Origin: Microbacterium sp. lyk4-40-TSB-66
Lineage (GTDB): Bacteria > Actinomycetota > Actinomycetes > Actinomycetales > Microbacteriaceae
Direction of reading: 5' to 3'
Length of the DNA: 64,000 nucleotides
NCBI RefSeq assembly: GCF_030209475.1
Contig: NZ_JARVRW010000004.1
Location: forward strand, 413,021 to 477,020
Shown here piece after piece: positions 53,498 through 60,804 of the stretch (position 1 is the first letter of the stretch; each line of letters begins with the position of its first letter). The notes below the pieces were generated by a model. The model worked only from the letters and a program-made list of their open reading frames with translations. It was not told where the DNA came from and ran no database searches. Both the position numbers and the translations under genes were made by a program.

Positions 53498-54193
53498 GTG
53501 AGCCCGCAGGATCCCGCCGCGTTCCGCACCCGCCCCGAGCATCGGTGGCCGGTGCTCATCGCCCTGGCCGTCGGCACGGGGCTGTACGCCGTGCTGCCGA
53601 GCGACGCGTCGGGAGCGCTCCGCTACGTCGTGGTGGGGGCGGGTGTGCTGTGCGCCATCCCGATGATCGCCACCAACCCCGCTCGGCTGACGCGCGATTC
53701 GCCCCTGGGCCGCGGCTTCGCGCTGGCGTTCACGGCTCTGCTGCTGCTGGCGAACCAGGTCGCCCTCGTGCTGCTCATCCGCCAACTGCTGCAAGGGGAG
53801 GGCGAGGGCGCGGCCACCCTGCTCGGGGCGGCCCAGGTGTGGGCGATCAACGTCATCGGGTACGCCGTCGTCTATTGGGAGATGGACCGGGGCGGGCCCA
53901 TCGCCCGTCGCCGCGACCTGCGCGACGCGCTGCCCGCGGCCGACTTCCAGTTCCCGCAGGACTCCGACGGCGACGCGGTGAGCGAGGTGCGGCGTCGCTC
54001 GTCCGACGTCGACGACTGGGCGCCCGGCTACGTCGACTACCTGTACTTCTCGGCATCCAACGCGATGGCGTTCAGCCCGACCGACGTCATGCCGCTCACC
54101 GCACGCGCGAAGCTCTTCATGATGGTGCAGGCGGTCTCGGGCTTCATCCTGCTCGCGCTGGTGATCGCGCGGAGTGTGAACATCCTGAACTGA
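53498..54193 (+). CDS. DUF1345-type membrane protein
   Basis: 231-residue membrane protein with about five hydrophobic helices: two near 18-60, two near 75-125 and one at the C-terminus. The end LYFSASNAMAFSPTDVMPLTARAKLFMMVQAVSGFILLALVIAR is the hallmark of DUF1345-like proteins, whose last loop resembles a pore loop of K+ channels. The function is not established. GTG start at 53498. Convergent with the tRNA-Val gene. Confidence 0.7.
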   Translation: MSPQDPAAFRTRPEHRWPVLIALAVGTGLYAVLPSDASGALRYVVVGAGVLCAIPMIATNPARLTRDSPLGRGFALAFTALLLLANQVALVLLIRQLLQGEGEGAATLLGAAQVWAINVIGYAVVYWEMDRGGPIARRRDLRDALPAADFQFPQDSDGDAVSEVRRRSSDVDDWAPGYVDYLYFSASNAMAFSPTDVMPLTARAKLFMMVQAVSGFILLALVIARSVNILN

Positions 54194-54196
54194 GAG

Positions 54197-54269
54197 TGGG
54201 CCCTGCCGGGATCGAACCGACGACATCCACGGTGTAAACGTGGCGCTCTACCAGCTGAGCTAAAGGCCC
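54197..54269 (-). tRNA. tRNA-Val (TAC)
   Basis: 73-nt cloverleaf on the reverse strand: acceptor GGGCCTT with AGGGCCC (one U-G), D-arm GCTC/GAGC, anticodon stem CCACG/CGTGG with anticodon TAC (plus-strand GTA at 54234-54236), T-arm GTCGG-TTCGATC-CCGGC, discriminator A. CCA is not encoded. Confidence 0.96.
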
Positions 54270-54280
54270 TGGTCGCTCCG

Positions 54281-54286
54281 AGTCTA
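54281..54286 (-). promoter_or_regulatory. -10 element of tRNA-Val
   Basis: TAGACT on the reverse strand, 11 nt upstream of the tRNA 5' end, matching the distance for tRNA-Met in this window. Confidence 0.5.
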
Positions 54287-54334
54287 GCCCGGCGGCCCGC
54301 GCGGTACGGGGACCGCGGCGACTCAGCCCGATGG

Positions 54335-54413
54335 CGAGATCACACGATCCTCTCGAGCGCACACGTTGCGGGCGGCGACGTTCGAGAGATCTCGCGCGGA
54401 TCGCGTGATCTCG
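54335..54413. repeat. Long interrupted inverted repeat in divergent gap
   Basis: CGAGATCACACGATCC (54335-54350) pairs with GGATCGCGTGATCTCG (54398-54413) over 15 of 16 positions, and inside it CTCTCGAGCG (54350-54359) pairs with CGTTCGAGAG (54379-54388) over 9 of 10. The gap between tRNA-Val and the zinc-ribbon gene (54270-54510) contains this cruciform-prone element and a promoter, and no gene. Confidence 0.8.
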
Positions 54414-54497
54414 GGATGCCGTGACCTCACGACCCGCCGGAGAGCCACGTGACGCCCCGCCGCTCGACGGCGCACCGCCGATGTCCCACCCCCGGGG

Positions 54498-54503
54498 TAG
54501 CGT
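54498..54503 (+). promoter_or_regulatory. Leaderless -10 of the zinc-ribbon gene
   Basis: TAGCGT ends 7 nt before the GTG at 54511, with no ribosome binding site between them. Confidence 0.45.
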
Positions 54504-54510
54504 TGAGCCC

Positions 54511-55239
54511 GTGAATGCCGATCCCGCCGACCAGCGCAAACTGCTCGACCTCGCCGACCTCGACGCGCGAATCCACCGCGATGAGAAGGTCATCGGCAAC
54601 CCGCCGCAGGCCGAGCGCGTCCGCGCGTTGATCGCGCAGCGGGGCACGCTCTCGCAAGAGCTCGGGTCCCGCGCGAATGCGCGCGACGACATCACCGCCG
54701 AGCTGAAGCGTCTCGAGTCCGACGTCGCCGTGGTCGACGCCCGCATCGCGCGCGACACCGAGCGACTCGCCGCGTCGTCGAACGCGAAGCAGGCGCAGGG
54801 CTTCGAGAACGAGCTGGTGTCGCTCCGGCGGCGCAAAGACGACCTCGAAGACACCGAGATCGCGCTCATGGAGCGCCTCGAGGCGGCCGATGCCGCCGTC
54901 GCCGAGCAAGAGGCGCTGATCGCCGACACCAATGCGCAGGGTGCGCAGCTGAGTGCCGAGGCCAAGACGACCGTCGCCGACGCCACCACCCATCTCGAGG
55001 GCGCGCGTCGCGATCGTGACGCCGTCGCCGCCTCCATCCCGGCCGACCTTCTCGCCCTGTACGAGCGTCTCGCCTCGCGCGGCAACGGGGCCGGGCTCCT
55101 CCAGGCCGGCGCGTGCGAAGCGTGCCGCATGGTGCTGCCGCCCAGCGACCTCAACGTGGTGCGCCGCTCGCAGACCGACGAGGTGGTCTTCTGCCCCGAG
55201 TGCGGCGCGATCCTCGTCCGCACCGAAGAATCCCGATGA
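54511..55239 (+). CDS. Coiled-coil C4-type zinc ribbon protein
   Basis: 242-residue protein with a long heptad-rich coiled coil (about 10-180, repeated Leu/Ala/Glu/Arg) and a C-terminal C4 zinc ribbon, CEACRMVLPPSD followed by CPECGAILVR. It matches the family of mycobacterial Rv2229c and Chlamydia CT398, which bind nucleic acid or act as scaffolds; a definite function is unknown. GTG at 54511 follows a -10 element 7 nt away. The polymerase gene begins 15 nt after its stop. Confidence 0.8.
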   Translation: MNADPADQRKLLDLADLDARIHRDEKVIGNPPQAERVRALIAQRGTLSQELGSRANARDDITAELKRLESDVAVVDARIARDTERLAASSNAKQAQGFENELVSLRRRKDDLEDTEIALMERLEAADAAVAEQEALIADTNAQGAQLSAEAKTTVADATTHLEGARRDRDAVAASIPADLLALYERLASRGNGAGLLQAGACEACRMVLPPSDLNVVRRSQTDEVVFCPECGAILVRTEESR

Positions 55240-55254
55240 CCCCGAACGGCGTCC

Positions 55255-56961
55255 GTGGCCTCTGACACGGTCGTCGTCGGACGTACCGCGACCGGTCGTG
55301 TCGCCCTCGTCTCCCTGAGGCCGGATGCCGAGCCTCTCGGCACCACCGAGATCGACGCCGACGCGCTTGCCGATGCCGTCTCCGCCCGCGAGGGCGCCGG
55401 CGAGGTCCGCTGGATCTGGGCCGACACGGCCGCGACCTATCCGCCCCTCCTCGCCGTCGGGGTGCGCGTCGCCCGCGCCTGGGACCTCCGGCTGGTTCAC
55501 GTCATCCTCCGTCAGGCGCAGGCGGTGGCCGACGACCACGGACTCCGCGGAGCCACCGAGTGGGATGCCGACACCGCGGCGCCCGCGGGCGGTGACACGC
55601 TCTTCGACCTGGGGGACTCGGCATCCGGGGTCCCCGACACCGCCGACGCCGCGGTGGTCGAGTACCGCCGCCAGATCGCCGCGATCACGTCGTCGGAGAC
55701 ACCCGGCGCGCTCAGGTTGCTGTGTGCGGCCGAGTCCGCGGGGGCGCTCGTCTCGGTGGAGCTCCACGCCGCCGGGGTCCCGTGGAGCCGCGCCGCCCAC
55801 GAGGAGCTCCTCGAGAGCGAACTCGGCGCCCGACGCGGGGGAGGACTCCCCGCCCGTATCGAACAGGCGGCCGCCACCGTGCGGACGGCGCTCGGCGATC
55901 CCTCGGCCTCGCTCGACTCCCAGCCCCGCCTGTTGCGCTCGCTCCACCGCGCGGGACTGCTGGTGCAGTCCACGAGCCGGTGGGAGCTCGCCGAACACGA
56001 TCATCCCGCCGTCGCACCACTGATCGCCTACAAGAAGCTCATGCGCCTCTACACGGCGAACGGGTGGGCGTGGCTCGACGAATGGGTACGGGACGACCGG
56101 TTCCGCCCCGTGTACGTTCCGGCGGGTGTCGTCACCGGCCGGTGGGCGTCGTCGGGCGGTGGAGCACTGCAGATCCCGCGCTCTCTCCGCACGGCCGTCC
56201 GCGCCGACGCCGGCTGGACGCTCGTCACCGCCGATGTCGCCCAACTCGAACCGCGCGTGCTCGCGGCGGTGTCCCGCGATACGGCGCTGGCCGAAGCGGC
56301 ATCCGGTCGCGACCTCTACGCCGGCATCGTCGAGCGCGGAGCCGTCGCCAGTCGCGCGGAGGCGAAGCTCGCGATGCTGGGCGCGATGTACGGCGCCACG
56401 ACGGGCGAGAGCGGGCGCCTGCTGCCGCGCCTTCGGCGCACCTTCCCCCGCGCGATGCAGCTCGTCGACGACGCGGCCCGCACGGGTGAGGACGGCGGCG
56501 TCGTGCACACCTGGCTCGGGCGCACGTCTCCCACCGCGGGGGAGTCCTGGCGGGAACTGCAGTCGCGGGCGAGCGACGCCGCGGCATCCGGAGTCGACGA
56601 GACGCGCGCCCGCCGTTCCGCCCGCGACCGGGGCCGTTTCACCCGCAACTTCGTCGTGCAGGGAACGGCCGCCGAGTGGGCACTCGCGTGGCTGGCCGAC
56701 CTGCGCGCACGCCTCGCCGCCCTCCCCGAGGTGGATGCCACCCGCGCGGCGCCCGCATCGGGCCCGGTGTTCCAGCGGAGGCCGCACCTGGCGTTCTTCC
56801 TCCACGACGAGATCGTCGTGCACACACCGCTCGAGCACGCGGATGCCGTCGCCGAGGCGGTGCGGGAGTCGGCGGCATCCGCGGGTCGGCTGCTCTTCGG
56901 CACGTTCCCGATCGACTTCCCCCTCGACCTGCGCATCGGCGCGACGGCGGAGAAGGGCTGA
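55255..56961 (+). CDS. Family A DNA polymerase with degenerate exonuclease domain
   Basis: 568-residue protein resembling the actinobacterial 'bifunctional 3'-5' exonuclease/DNA polymerase' group. The polymerase part is clear: motif A VTADVAQLEPRVLA with the metal Asp, the O-helix RAEAKLAMLGAMYGATTGESG, and motif C FFLHDEIVVH. In the N-terminal about 200 residues I cannot find the DEDD exonuclease residues, so proofreading is probably lost. It is shorter than PolA (about 900). GTG at 55255, 15 nt after the zinc-ribbon gene, suggests one operon. A repair or lesion-bypass role is possible. Confidence 0.82.
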   Translation: MASDTVVVGRTATGRVALVSLRPDAEPLGTTEIDADALADAVSAREGAGEVRWIWADTAATYPPLLAVGVRVARAWDLRLVHVILRQAQAVADDHGLRGATEWDADTAAPAGGDTLFDLGDSASGVPDTADAAVVEYRRQIAAITSSETPGALRLLCAAESAGALVSVELHAAGVPWSRAAHEELLESELGARRGGGLPARIEQAAATVRTALGDPSASLDSQPRLLRSLHRAGLLVQSTSRWELAEHDHPAVAPLIAYKKLMRLYTANGWAWLDEWVRDDRFRPVYVPAGVVTGRWASSGGGALQIPRSLRTAVRADAGWTLVTADVAQLEPRVLAAVSRDTALAEAASGRDLYAGIVERGAVASRAEAKLAMLGAMYGATTGESGRLLPRLRRTFPRAMQLVDDAARTGEDGGVVHTWLGRTSPTAGESWRELQSRASDAAASGVDETRARRSARDRGRFTRNFVVQGTAAEWALAWLADLRARLAALPEVDATRAAPASGPVFQRRPHLAFFLHDEIVVHTPLEHADAVAEAVRESAASAGRLLFGTFPIDFPLDLRIGATAEKG

Positions 56962-56974
56962 GCGCGCCCGCCGA

Positions 56975-56980
56975 TAGACT
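56975..56980 (+). promoter_or_regulatory. -10 element of rnpB
   Basis: TAGACT ends 6 nt before the 5' end of the RNase P RNA fold. Because RNase P RNA starts at its own transcription start, this calibrates the -10 to start distance for the leaderless genes of the window. Confidence 0.6.
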
Positions 56981-56986
56981 GGGTAC

Positions 56987-57375
56987 GCGAATGGGTCGGC
57001 TGGACGGTCGCGTCACGGGTTCGCCCGTGCCGAGGAACGTCCGGGCTCCACAGGGCAGGACGGTGGGTAACGCCCACCCGGAGCAATCCGCGAGACAGTG
57101 CCACAGAGAGCAGACCGCCTCGGCCCTCAGGGGTTCGAGGTAAGGGTGAAAGGGTGGTGTAAGAGACCACCGGGGTCGTGGTGACACGACCCGCGAGGTA
57201 AACCTCGTCCGGAGCAAGGCCAGACAGGGGATGACGACGCGGCTCGCCGAGTCCCCGGGTAGGCCGCTGGAGCGGCACGGCAACGTGTCGCCGAGAGAGA
57301 TGACCGTCCACGGGGCCCCCGAGCTTGTCGAAGGGTCCCCCGGACAGAACCCGGCGTACAGGCCGGCCCATTCGC
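56987..57375 (+). ncRNA. rnpB: RNase P RNA (M1 RNA)
   Basis: About 389 nt, type A RNase P RNA. The 5' GCGAATGGGTCGGC pairs with the 3' GGCCGGCCCATTCGC to form helix P1. The universal P4 segments are present: GAGGAACGTCCGGGCTCC near 57030 and ACAGAACCCGGCGTACA near 57345. The central arms P7-P15 follow actinobacterial order. It overlaps no protein gene. Confidence 0.95.
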
Positions 57376-57430
57376 GCCCTCGCGATGAGCACCGCTCCAA
57401 ACCGACCGGCGCTTCGCGCCGAATATCCAT

Positions 57431-57466
57431 CGACCCTCCTGCTGGCCCCCTGCCTCAGGAGGGTCG
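57431..57466 (+). terminator. Terminator after rnpB
   Basis: CGACCCTCCT (57431-57440) pairs with AGGAGGGTCG (57457-57466), a perfect 10-bp stem with a 16-nt loop. A small hairpin CGGCGC/GCGCCG just before it may help. The region 57376-57568 holds no other gene. Confidence 0.75.
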
Positions 57467-57568
57467 CCCTATGCATGCGGGTGAACGGATGCGCGTTGCG
57501 TCCCGCACCCGGGTGAATGTCGGAGTTATGTTCTAACATCGAGCACGGCCGGGGAAGGGGTCCGGTGC

Positions 57569-57856
57569 ATGGGTTCGACGAGGGTCAGCGACGAGATGGT
57601 CGCGCGGGTGCTGGCATCCATCGCTCCCTGCACCCTGCAACCCGAGACGTGGGGGGCGCGACCGATCGAGTGGTACGCGCAGAAGCGCCCGGTCTGGGCG
57701 TGGGTCACGTGGCCGAACCGTGCGGCCACACGCGAACCGGCCTGGGCGACCGGCGGCAACGACCGCGTGGTCATGCTCGAGGTGCCGTGCGAGGGCGGGC
57801 ACTGGGCGCCTGTCGTGTGGCGCAACGCCGTCAGCGTCCGTGACGCGGCGGCCTGA
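57569..57856 (+). CDS. Hypothetical protein (95 residues)
   Basis: Unrecognised small protein, acidic-to-neutral, with an odd cluster of Trp residues (WYAQKRPVWAWVTWPNRA at 35-52 and HWAPVVWRNAV at the end), two Cys and no membrane helix. The Trp-rich core could bind wall glycans or hydrophobic partners; that is a guess. ATG at 57569 follows a purine-rich GGGGAAGGGG (57551-57560). Its last codons fall inside a repeat array. Confidence 0.45.
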   Translation: MGSTRVSDEMVARVLASIAPCTLQPETWGARPIEWYAQKRPVWAWVTWPNRAATREPAWATGGNDRVVMLEVPCEGGHWAPVVWRNAVSVRDAAA

Positions 57857-57998
57857 GCGACGCCTTGCTCAGCGACGCCCGGGCCCGGCGACGCGGCGGC
57901 CCGAGCGATGCCACCGCCCGGGGGTGCGGCGCGCCGAGCGATGCAACGGGCTCACCGACGTCGCAGCGTGAGCGACGCCCCCGGCTGAGCGATGCCGC
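57841..57998. repeat. Degenerate GCGACGCC repeat array
   Basis: The stretch contains at least eight copies of a motif of the form GCGACGC or GCGATGC (for example TGAGCGACGCC at 57854, TCAGCGACGCC at 57869, GAGCGATGCC at 57902, TGAGCGATGCC at 57986), spaced irregularly at about 15-40 bp. The first copy lies in the end of the preceding small gene. It fills the convergent gap 57857-58019 and has no reading frame. Confidence 0.7.
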
Positions 57999-58019
57999 CG
58001 TCCCGGTCGAACGTCGCCG

Positions 58020-58349
58020 TCAGGGGCAGAGATACAGGCGCGCCGCTCGCACCAGGGCGTCGACGTCGCCGCGCTCGGATACGACGACGTCGCCGATGCT
58101 CACGCCCGCGCCGGCGTCACCCTCGATGGGGTGGCACAGGCGGACGCCGGCGCTGACGAGCTCGTCGTCGGTCGCCCGCGCCACGGCCCCGTCGACTTCC
58201 GCCGCGCCCCGCACGGAGTCCAGGAAATCGGGCGCGTTGATCCGTTCGCCCCCGCTGATCATTGTCTCCGGCTCCGGCGCCGCGCATCCGCCGAGCGCCA
58301 CGAGGGCCGCCAGCACCGCGACCGCGCAGCGGCGCCGCGCTCCCGTCAC
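58020..58349 (-). CDS. Small lipoprotein (DUF732-like)
   Basis: 109-residue lipoprotein: GTG start, basic N-terminus, hydrophobic segment, lipobox ALGGC with lipidated Cys22. The mature part has two more Cys (RLCHPIEG and YLCP at the end), resembling the small disulfide-bridged DUF732 lipoproteins of Actinomycetota. Its GTG overlaps the ppgK stop as GTGA, so it is co-translated with polyphosphate glucokinase. No function is known. Confidence 0.65.
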   Translation of the reverse strand: MTGARRRCAVAVLAALVALGGCAAPEPETMISGGERINAPDFLDSVRGAAEVDGAVARATDDELVSAGVRLCHPIEGDAGAGVSIGDVVVSERGDVDALVRAARLYLCP

Positions 58350-59131
58350 TTGACCGCCGGCAGCGCCTCGGGAACGGGGACGGCGAGCGAGGCCGCACCG
58401 ATGATGCCCGCGTTGTTGCGGTGCTTCGCGGGAACGATGGGCGCGCGCAGCTTCAGCAGGGGGAGGAAGTGCTCGGAGTGCTTCGACACGCCGCCGCCGA
58501 CGACGAGGAGGTCGGGGCTGAAGAGGAACTCGACGTAGTCGTAGTACCACTGCAGACGCTTGGCCCACTTGTCCCACGACAGCTCTTCGCGCTCCATCGC
58601 CGAGTACGCCGCGAAGTGCTCGGCATCCTTCTTGTGTCCGGCGCGCTGCAGGTGGCCGAGCTCGCTGTTGGGTACGAGCACGCCGTCGTAGATCATCGCC
58701 GAGCCGATGCCGGTGCCGAGCGTGGTGAGGATCACGAGGCCCTCGACGCCCTTCGCCGCGCCGTACCGCACCTCGGCGATGCCGGCCACGTCGGCGTCGT
58801 TGGCGAAATGGATGCCGCGCGACAGGCCGTCCTCGAAGAACTTCTCGGCCTCGAAGCCGATCCAGGTCTTCGAGACGTTCGCCGCCGACAGGGTCTTGCC
58901 GCTCTTCACGATGGCGGGGAAGGCCACGCCCAACGGCAGATCGGCGGGGGCCTCGAGCGTCTCGAGCACCTGGCGTACCGCGGTCAGCACGTCGGCGGGC
59001 TCCGCCCCGGCGGGGGTCGCGACCTTGACGCGGTCGCTGACGAGCTCTCCGGCATCCAGGTCGACGATCCCGGCCTTGATGCCGGTTCCGCCGATGTCCA
59101 CTCCGACCGCACGAGACGCATTCGTTGCCAT
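58346..59131 (-). CDS. ppgK: Polyphosphate glucokinase
   Basis: Phosphorylates glucose using polyphosphate (and ATP). ROK family member of 261 residues: the N-terminal phosphate loop GVDIGGTGIKAG, the catalytic Asp in FANDADVAGIAEVRYG and the second phosphate loop TTLGTGIGSAMI are present. It lacks the ROK zinc cysteines, as PpgK does. The ATG at 59131 is preceded by TAGGCT 7 nt away and no clear ribosome binding site, so it is probably leaderless. The downstream lipoprotein gene overlaps it. Confidence 0.92.
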   Translation of the reverse strand: MATNASRAVGVDIGGTGIKAGIVDLDAGELVSDRVKVATPAGAEPADVLTAVRQVLETLEAPADLPLGVAFPAIVKSGKTLSAANVSKTWIGFEAEKFFEDGLSRGIHFANDADVAGIAEVRYGAAKGVEGLVILTTLGTGIGSAMIYDGVLVPNSELGHLQRAGHKKDAEHFAAYSAMEREELSWDKWAKRLQWYYDYVEFLFSPDLLVVGGGVSKHSEHFLPLLKLRAPIVPAKHRNNAGIIGAASLAVPVPEALPAVK

Positions 59132-59138
59132 ACCCCTC

Positions 59139-59144
59139 AGCCTA
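59139..59144 (-). promoter_or_regulatory. Leaderless -10 of ppgK
   Basis: TAGGCT on the reverse strand, 7 nt upstream of the ATG at 59131. The intervening bases GAGGGGT could be a ribosome binding site but are too close to the start codon. Confidence 0.5.
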
Positions 59145-59226
59145 TCCAGCCGCACGGTCGGCATCAGTAGGATCGGGGGAGCACCGGCGGTTCACGCCGA
59201 GACGCGAGACCCACGTGAGGAGCATC

Positions 59227-59430
59227 GTGAGCGACGACAACACGAAGTACTGGTACAACCTCGAGACCGGTCAGGTCGAACAGGGGTACGAGTCGCCGGC
59301 CGTCGATCGCGCCGGCCCCTTCGACACCGCTGAGGAGGCGGCCAACGCGCCGCAGCTCTTCAAGGAGCGTTCGAAGAAGTGGGCCGAAGAAGAGGCTCGT
59401 GACGACTGGGGCTCCGGCTCCGCCCGCTGA
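59227..59430 (+). CDS. Small conserved actinobacterial protein (SPOR-annotated family)
   Basis: 67-residue cytoplasmic protein beginning MSDDNTKYWYNLETGQVEQG and containing PFDTAEEAANAP, a highly conserved small protein in Micrococcales that databases often label SPOR-domain or, wrongly, methionine aminopeptidase. It is acidic-to-basic in blocks with a charged C-terminal helix. GTG at 59227 is preceded by GTGAGGAGC. It lies 23 nt before glnA2 and is probably co-transcribed with it. Function unknown. Confidence 0.65.
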   Translation: MSDDNTKYWYNLETGQVEQGYESPAVDRAGPFDTAEEAANAPQLFKERSKKWAEEEARDDWGSGSAR

Positions 59431-59453
59431 CCGCACCGATACGAGGGATGACG

Positions 59454-60794
59454 ATGGACAAGCAGCGTGATTTCGTCCTGCGCACGATCGAGGAGCGCGG
59501 CGTCAAGTTCGTGCGCCTGTGGTTCACCGACGTTGTGGGGACGCTGAAGTCGGTGGCGATCGCCCCGGCCGAGGTCGAGGGGGCGTTCACCGAGGGACTG
59601 GGCTTCGACGGATCGGCGATCGAGGGCCTCACCCGCTCGTACGAGTCCGATCTGCTCGCGCACCCCGACCCCACGACGTTCCAGATCCTGCCGTGGCGCG
59701 GTGAGATCGACCCGACGGCGCGCATGTTCTGCGACATCACCACGCCCGACGGCCAGCCCGCCGTGGCAGACCCCCGTCACGTGCTCAAGCGCACGCTCGC
59801 GAAGGCCGCCGACGCCGGCTTCACCTTCTACACGCACCCCGAGATCGAGTTCTACCTGCTGAAGTCGTCGCAGCTCGGCCCCGACGGGCGGCCGCAGCCG
59901 GTCGACTCGGCAGGCTACTTCGACAACGTCCCCGGCGGCACGGCGCACGACTTCCGCCGCCGCTCGGTGCGCATGCTCGAAGACCTCGGCATCTCGGTCG
60001 AATTCAGCCACCACGAGGGCGGTCCCGGGCAGAACGAGATCGACCTCCGCTACGCCGACGCGCTCACCACGGCCGACAACATCATGACCTTCCGCACGGT
60101 CGTGAAAGAGGTCGCGATCGAGCAGGGCGTGTACGCCACCTTCATGCCCAAGCCGATCAGCGGCCAGCCCGGCAGCGGCATGCACACCCACCTGTCGCTC
60201 TTCGAGGGCGACATGAACGCCTTCTACGAAGAGGGCGGTCAGTACCAGCTGTCTAAGGTCGGTCGCCACTTCATCGCGGGCCTGCTGCGCCACGCCAACG
60301 AGATCTCGGCGGTGACGAACCAGTTCGTCAACTCTTACAAGCGCCTCTGGGGCGGCGACGAAGCACCCAGCTTCATCTGCTGGGGCCACAACAACCGCTC
60401 CGCGCTGGTGCGCGTGCCGCTGTACAAGCCGAACAAGGGCCAGTCGACCCGGGTGGAGTACCGCGCGCTGGACTCCGCGGCCAACCCGTACCTGTCGTAC
60501 GCGCTCATGCTCGCGGCGGGCCTCAAGGGCATCGAGGAAGAGTACGAGCTCCCCGCCGAGGCGGAGGACAACGTGTGGTCGCTCACCGACTCGGAGCGCC
60601 GTGCCCTCGGGTACGCGCCCCTGCCGGCGAGCCTCGACCACGCCCTCGAGTACCTCGAGGAGTCCGAGCTCGTCGCCGAGACGCTGGGCGAGCAGGTGTT
60701 CAAGTACGTCCTGCTCAACAAGCGCCGTGAGTGGCAGCAGTACCGCGCCCAGGTGACGCCGTTCGAGCTCGCGAGCAACCTCGAAGCTCTCTGA
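59454..60794 (+). CDS. glnA2: Glutamine synthetase (GlnA2-type)
   Basis: 446-residue glutamine synthetase type I. The glutamate/ATP active-site blocks GFDGSAIEG near the N-terminus, GSGMHTHLS and NKGQSTRVEYRALD are present. The length and the opening MDKQRDFVLRTIEERGVKFVRLWFTD match mycobacterial GlnA2, as does its linkage to glnE. The adenylylation loop (NLYDL in regulated GS) reads NVWSL, with Trp instead of the modified Tyr, so this enzyme is probably not adenylylated. I preferred the ATG at 59454 over 59448 because of ribosome-binding-site spacing. Confidence 0.93.
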   Translation: MDKQRDFVLRTIEERGVKFVRLWFTDVVGTLKSVAIAPAEVEGAFTEGLGFDGSAIEGLTRSYESDLLAHPDPTTFQILPWRGEIDPTARMFCDITTPDGQPAVADPRHVLKRTLAKAADAGFTFYTHPEIEFYLLKSSQLGPDGRPQPVDSAGYFDNVPGGTAHDFRRRSVRMLEDLGISVEFSHHEGGPGQNEIDLRYADALTTADNIMTFRTVVKEVAIEQGVYATFMPKPISGQPGSGMHTHLSLFEGDMNAFYEEGGQYQLSKVGRHFIAGLLRHANEISAVTNQFVNSYKRLWGGDEAPSFICWGHNNRSALVRVPLYKPNKGQSTRVEYRALDSAANPYLSYALMLAAGLKGIEEEYELPAEAEDNVWSLTDSERRALGYAPLPASLDHALEYLEESELVAETLGEQVFKYVLLNKRREWQQYRAQVTPFELASNLEAL

Positions 60795-60804
60795 CGGTCG
60801 TCCC

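Noticed and set aside
57528..57539. LexA/SOS box
   Set aside because: The sequence lacks the CGAAC...GTTCG core of actinobacterial LexA sites.
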